Source: an uncultured Myxococcales bacterium (GTDB lineage: Bacteria > Myxococcota_A > UBA9042 > DTJE01). From it: 25,182 bases of DNA. A program made the position numbers and the translations under genes. The DNA lies in NCBI GenBank assembly GCA_937975765.1, contig CALJUR010000117.1, positions 1 through 25,182 on the forward strand, written 5' to 3'. Shown piece after piece: positions 22,801 to 25,182 of the stretch. The notes beneath the pieces are model-generated. The model was given only the letters and a program-made list of their open reading frames with translations. It did not search any database and was not told the DNA's origin. Numbering within the stretch: position 1 is the first letter of the stretch; the number at the start of each line of letters is the position of its first letter.

Positions 22801-23977
22801 CAACTGGGACGGGTGCAGCAGTTGCCGGATCAGCGAGTTCCAGGTCGGCACGACGACGGCCAACGACCAGTGGTACCCGTCCGTGGCGGCGCTGAACGGA
22901 GGGGGGTACGTGGTGGCGTTCAGGACCACCCGGCTGCTGACGGGCGAGGACGTCGCGCTGCGCCTGGTCAACGCGGACGGCACGCCCGTCGGGACCAGCG
23001 AGATCACCGCGAACACGACGACTTCCAACGACCAGCAGTCGCCCTCGGCGGCCCCGCTGGCCGACGGCGGCTTCGTGGTGACCTGGGAGTCGGCGGGCCA
23101 GGACATGGGCGGCTGGGGCGTGTACGGCCAGCGCTTCACCGCGACCGGGACGAAGAACGGGGGCGAGTTCCTGGTGAACGCCACGACCTCCTCGGACCAG
23201 CGGGTCAGTTCGGTCGGATCGTTCGCGGACGGGCGCGTCGTGGTCGCGTGGCAGTCCTTCCTGCAGGACGGGAACGACTGGGGCGTGTTCGCGCGACGTG
23301 TCCGGACCGACGGCCTGGGAGACGGCGCCGAGATCCCGGTCAACGTGACGACCCTCGGCGGGCAGGATCTGCCCGCGCTGGCGGCGCTGTCCGACGGCCG
23401 GTTCATCGTGGCGTGGCGCGGCCTGGTGGACCGGGGTGGCGGTGTGACCGACACGGACGTCTTCATGCGCCGGTTCAAGGCCGACGGGACGGCGGACGGC
23501 ACCGAGGTCGTCGTGTCGCAGACCACGGCGAACGACCAGTCGTATCCTTCGATCTCGCTGGCCGGCAGCGACTCGTACGTGATCGCCTGGCAGAGCGCGG
23601 CCCAGGACGGATCGGGCACGGGCATCTACGCGCGGCGGTTCGCGCTGGACGGCACCCCGCTGGCCGGCGAGTTCCGGGTGAACACGTACTCTGCCGCCGA
23701 CCAGGGCGACCCCACGGTCAGCGGCACCGCCGACGGCCGGTTCGTCATCGCCTGGCGTTCGGACCTGCAGGACCTGGACGCCGGCGGCGTCTTCGTCCAG
23801 CGGTACCTGTCCGGCGGCGCGGCCAGCAAGGCCGAGTTCCGGGCCAACACCTACACCGCCAACGAGCAGGCGCAACCCTCGATCGCGGCCGGCGCGAACG
23901 GCTTCCTGGTCGGCTGGGCCTCGAACAACCAGGACGGGGCCGGGTTCGGGGCCTTCGCGCGCCGGTTCGACTGGTAG
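19835..23977 (+). CDS. Large lipoprotein with MopE-type repeats and a seven-repeat C-terminal domain
   Basis: 1380-residue surface lipoprotein candidate. The signal ends in a lipobox-like FGLAC (Cys23), followed by an acidic linker (to about residue 95). Next is a Cys-rich region with CEQDSDCNTNYC and CEKDEDCAGGYGC blocks (about 95-335). Residues 338-965 are nine consecutive 68-76-residue repeats of the MopE type: C..YYxDxDxDxYG...CLC...GDCxDxD...NP...EVCNGxDDNC..xxDE. Residues about 970-995 (AGEECDDGNLVNWDGCSSC) match the Myxococcus Cys-rich motif. Residues 1001-1380 are seven repeats of about 54 residues (DGGFVVTWESAGQD...GVYGQRF). The founding MopE protein of Methylococcus binds copper, and the DxDxDG loops here also resemble calcium sites; the metal is unknown. 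The seven C-terminal repeats suggest a beta-propeller. Its target and partner are not known. Confidence 0.9.
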   Translation: MLRKPLTRGFGWTCLLAAFGLACSGSPSHEGDDPGVTPDVPQDVSIEAMDVVIPVDRGPEDVGATGDDGIEEEAVADALPDEGADGEVIEPGTPGAPCEQDSDCNTNYCIETPDGMRCAAPCVDTCPGRSQCVQVQPAPDPLFICVYAEARLCRPCYHDIECVVEYAPGVAGCIASDAGGYCGTPCEKDEDCAGGYGCVLATSTDGVVAKQCRLPEGECQCTDRWVRQDLSTYCITSNENGSCRGLRTCTEAGPLDECTARIPAAESCNRIDDDCNGTTDDVAALPCMNSNAFGSCPGTTGCQNGQDACLGTPASPEICNGIDDNCAGGTDEEGAQGCRNYYRDEDLDNYGVTTDSKCLCGPTAPYRTTLPGDCSDTDPDANPLQAEACNGKDDNCKDGIDEAGASGCETYYRDGDGDDYGLSTDSRCLCLPAEPYSASLGGDCNDLDRDVHPNTAEVCNGKDDNCDRLTDPENSPGCTQFYYDGDGDGYGTRLKAGKCLCAPDYATKYTSQTNTDCRDDDVQINPGKLEVCGDGIDNNCNDAIDENGAQGCQNHWMDLDGDTYGGGTPVCSCAKEAPYTADVGGDCADQDASRNPGVKEKCGDAIDNDCDTLTDEEGGTGCQDRWFDGDKDGYGDGDPKCLCAPSGWYTAPAAGDCDDLDPLLNPGATEECDGLDNDCDTQTDEEGALGCSTWFLDSDRDGYGARGSGRCMCAKTGLYDSANGLDCADGDATINPGAREVCDPLNVDENCNDLANEEGALTCKDHYYDGDRDGYGSDSRDPRCLCAADGKYDTLVGGDCDDTTTAIKPNQVEICEPAGVTPRDDNCNGLLNEENAIACGLYYYDYDRDGHGTPDKAARCYCTGGNTALRYDSPYNDDCNDFQNTISGGLPELCQDGFDNDCDGFTDEENASGCSRFYKDVDGDGYGLTNDFKCLCAADASGAYTAPDPEDCDDTNNAIHPGGTWCSKDGDCDGSPLDAGEECDDGNLVNWDGCSSCRISEFQVGTTTANDQWYPSVAALNGGGYVVAFRTTRLLTGEDVALRLVNADGTPVGTSEITANTTTSNDQQSPSAAPLADGGFVVTWESAGQDMGGWGVYGQRFTATGTKNGGEFLVNATTSSDQRVSSVGSFADGRVVVAWQSFLQDGNDWGVFARRVRTDGLGDGAEIPVNVTTLGGQDLPALAALSDGRFIVAWRGLVDRGGGVTDTDVFMRRFKADGTADGTEVVVSQTTANDQSYPSISLAGSDSYVIAWQSAAQDGSGTGIYARRFALDGTPLAGEFRVNTYSAADQGDPTVSGTADGRFVIAWRSDLQDLDAGGVFVQRYLSGGAASKAEFRANTYTANEQAQPSIAAGANGFLVGWASNNQDGAGFGAFARRFDW
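20846..22730 (+). repeat. Nine MopE-type protein repeats
   Basis: Nine units of about 68-76 codons start at Cys codons from 20846 (residue 338) to 22574 (residue 914). Each carries a DxDxDxYG loop, a CxC pair, a GDCxD loop and an E.C...DxNC end. They differ enough at the DNA level to be old duplications, not recent copies. Units f, g and h have expanded loops, and unit i lacks the final DNC block and merges into the next motif. Confidence 0.85.
22835..23977 (+). repeat. Seven C-terminal WQS/GVFxRRF repeats, predicted beta-propeller
   Basis: Seven units of about 47-58 codons from residue 1001 to the stop. Each has EfxVNtTTxxDQ...PS, then DGrfVVaWqS, then QD..G.GvyaRRF. The first unit is degenerate (VVAFRTTRLLTGEDVALRLV) and the last ends exactly at RRFDW. 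The count of seven and about four strands per unit fit a closed seven-bladed propeller, which is inference. Confidence 0.75.
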
Positions 23978-24021
23978 GGCGGCTTCCCGGGAACCCAGGG
24001 ACGAGGGAAGGGACGAACGGG

Positions 24022-24459
24022 CTACTTGCGGGCGGCGCGGGGCCGACCGGCCTTCGCGCGCGGCGTGGCCGGAGCGGGCTCGGTCGCCTTCGGGGCGGGC
24101 TGCGGTTTCGGCACGGGCTGCGGCTTCGCGGCTTCCTTCGCGGCGGCCTTCGCAGCGGCCTGGGCCTCGGCAGCCGCCGCCTGCTGTTTCGCCAGTTCGT
24201 CCTTCAGGCGCGCGACCTCGGCGTCCAGGTTCTTGACCACCACGCGCAGGGACGACAGTTCGTCGCGGGTGACCAGTTCCAGCGTGCGGGCCACCAGCTT
24301 GACCTGCGACTCGATGTTCTGGCGCATGTCCGCCTGGAGGTTCAGAGCCTGGGTCAGCAGGGCCTGCACCTTCTCGTCCGACAGGACCTTCAGGGCCACT
24401 GGCGAGAAGCGTTCGAGCACGGCCTTCATCACGACGTCCCGCCACAGTTCCAGGACCAT
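24022..24459 (-). CDS. UbiK/BMFP-like coiled-coil protein with Ala/Pro/Lys-rich tail
   Basis: 145-residue protein. Residues 1-60 are helical. The block LVTRDELSSLRVVVKNLDAE (62-81), continuing as a coiled coil to about 95, matches the membrane-fusogenic BMFP/YqiC/UbiK pattern (xLVTREEFDxxxxVLxRxxxxLxxLE). UbiK is an accessory factor of ubiquinone synthesis that forms trimers and binds membranes. The C-terminal 50 residues are an Ala/Lys/Pro tail (QAAAKAAAKEAAK, then KPQPVPKPQPAPK, ending GRPRAARK) like those of histone-H1-like proteins and PhaF-type phasins, so a granule or DNA-associated role is an alternative. ATG 24459 has GGAGG upstream; an earlier in-frame ATG at 24480 lacks one. It is convergent with the large lipoprotein gene, 44 bp apart. 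Confidence 0.6.
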   Translation of the reverse strand: MVLELWRDVVMKAVLERFSPVALKVLSDEKVQALLTQALNLQADMRQNIESQVKLVARTLELVTRDELSSLRVVVKNLDAEVARLKDELAKQQAAAAEAQAAAKAAAKEAAKPQPVPKPQPAPKATEPAPATPRAKAGRPRAARK

Positions 24460-24514
24460 GGGTTCCTCCTTCTCCGGCAACGGTGTCCGATTCTTGACGA
24501 TGAGGGGTGCAAAG

Positions 24515-25139
24515 TCAATCCTGGCCGGCCAGGCGCGCCTTCATCCAGGCCCGGGCATCGGGGGGCAGCCGGACCAGGGACAGTTCGATCTCGTCGGCCT
24601 CGATCATGGGATACCGGCCGTAGGGTCGGTTGGCGAAACGGGTCCTGGCCAGCACGCGCGCACCGGGCACCTCGCTCAGCAGCACGCAGGCAGGATGCCG
24701 TGCACCATCGTCGGTGCGGTAGCAGTCCAGATCCTGGAAGAAGACGAAGGGACCCTTGAGGGCAGGGTCGGCGGCCAGCCACTCCCGGATCCCCTTCGCC
24801 ACGCGGGGCCGTCCCTCCAGGCGGGGCAGCAGCGCGAACAACTGGTCGGTCCGGGAGATCCCCAGGACCCGGTCCGCCGCGACCAGTTCGCCACCCTCCG
24901 AGCGGACGCGGTGATCGGCCAGCAGGACGGCCGCGTCCGGGGGCACCAGCGCGAGGGACTGGCGCAGGAAGGTGAAGCGACGCTGCTCGTTGAAATCGAC
25001 GTCCGCCAGGATGGCCCGGTGGGTGGCCAGCGGCGACAGGCAGGCCAGTACGGCCGCCGCGGTGGCCAGCCTTCGCCAGGACCGGGGCGCCACCGGGACC
25101 CTGTCCAGCAGCCGACCGGCCCCCAGGCCGACCGCGACG
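24515..25139 (-). CDS. C-terminal part of an unidentified membrane-associated protein (cut at the contig end)
   Basis: 207 codons of the 3' end are present, stopping at TGA 24517-24515. The start is missing because the sequence turns into adapter at 25140, so any start codon beyond that is artificial. The visible part starts with a hydrophobic helix (RRLATAAAVLACLSPLATH), followed by a soluble domain with ADVDFNEQRRFTFLRQSLAL, PPDAAVLLADHRVRSEGGEL, FVFFQDLDCYRTDDGARHPAC and ELSLVRLPPDARAWMKARL. This is the layout of the C-terminus of multi-membrane-span proteins such as lipid-linked glycosyltransferases, where a final helix precedes a periplasmic domain. I do not recognise the family. It is 55 bp upstream of the UbiK-like gene on the same strand. 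Confidence 0.65.
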
Positions 25140-25182
25140 AGATCGGAAGAGCACACGTCTGAACTCCAGTCACCGAATACGA
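25140..25182. other. Illumina TruSeq adapter plus index (not genomic)
   Basis: 25140-25173 matches, base for base, the 34-nt TruSeq adapter that begins AGATCGGAAGAGCACACGTC and ends CAGTCAC. The next eight bases (CGAATACG, 25174-25181) sit where the i7 index belongs, and the final A fits the first base after the index. Translated ORFs crossing this point start with the tell-tale adapter peptides (TGVQTCALPIS, MCSSDL, MLFRS). This segment should be trimmed. Confidence 0.97.

Noticed and set aside
23984..24000. TTCCCGGGAA palindrome between the convergent lipoprotein and UbiK-like genes as a bidirectional terminator
   Set aside because: Only a 10-bp palindrome with no loop or T-run; too weak to call.
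19802..24445. Antisense open frame of about 1500 codons opposite the MopE-repeat lipoprotein
   Set aside because: Val/Arg/Ala-rich periodic sequence is the mirror of the sense repeats; the sense strand has a promoter, ribosome-binding site, signal peptide and known motifs.
24429..25173. Three overlapping minus-strand frames with starts near the right edge
   Set aside because: Their first residues are encoded by sequencing adapter; only the frame ending at 24515 looks coding upstream of the adapter.

Overview
The window looks like a chromosomal contig end from a high-GC (roughly 70%) Gram-negative bacterium related to Myxococcota/Bradymonadota (the former Deltaproteobacteria). The taxonomic clues are a lipoprotein built of MopE-type metal-binding repeats plus a Myxococcus-type Cys-rich motif, a stand-alone sigma-70 region-4-like protein with conserved cysteines, a SpoIID/LytB-domain protein, and outer-membrane functions (TolC, MlaC). 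This is inferred from protein families; no rRNA or other phylogenetic marker beyond GroEL, PurM and LigA is present. No tRNA, rRNA, CRISPR array, transposase or prophage gene was seen. Layout. (1) 1-2076, minus strand: a soluble Ser/Thr protein kinase, then groES and the first 208 codons of groEL, which run off the left edge. (2) 2195-7525, plus strand: a tight run purM-purN-FAD-type oxidoreductase-TolC-family protein-MlaC-like protein, combining purine synthesis with envelope/lipid functions. It is divergent from the kinase, and both lead genes appear to have leaderless transcripts. (3) 7683-11868, plus: a fused ADP-forming acyl-CoA synthetase and NAD-dependent DNA ligase LigA. (4) 11862-13526, minus: a secreted SpoIID/LytB-domain protein convergent with ligA, with its own promoter overlapped by a perfect 20-bp palindrome. 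(5) 13736-15085: a lipoprotein gene that loses coherent coding after about codon 155, followed by about 0.9 kb of visibly lower-GC DNA with gene debris on both strands and one small ORF with a good ribosome-binding site. (6) 15111-19008, plus: a three-gene sugar module of a GH4-family NAD-dependent glycosidase, a DegT-type aminotransferase and a Gfo/Idh/MocA oxidoreductase. The last gene is separated from the others by a REP-like inverted repeat with an embedded 27-bp tandem duplication. (7) 19172-23977, plus: the sigma-region-4-like regulator, then a 1380-residue lipoprotein with nine MopE-type repeats and seven C-terminal repeats suggestive of a beta-propeller. (8) 24022-25139, minus: a UbiK/BMFP-like coiled-coil protein with an Ala/Pro/Lys tail, and the C-terminal part of an unidentified membrane-associated protein. 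The last 43 bases (25140-25182) are not genomic: they match an Illumina TruSeq adapter plus an index, so the right edge is a library artefact. How the genes fit together: the core genes (purMN, ligA, groESL) are ordinary housekeeping. The more unusual content is the GH4/aminotransferase/Gfo-Idh module, whose members share C3-redox-type sugar chemistry; the lipid/envelope tail of the purMN run, with an oxidoreductase lacking its usual nucleotide-binding glycines; the MopE/propeller lipoprotein beside a sigma-like regulator; and the debris island at 14.2-15.1 kb. None of these is proven to be a new system from sequence alone.
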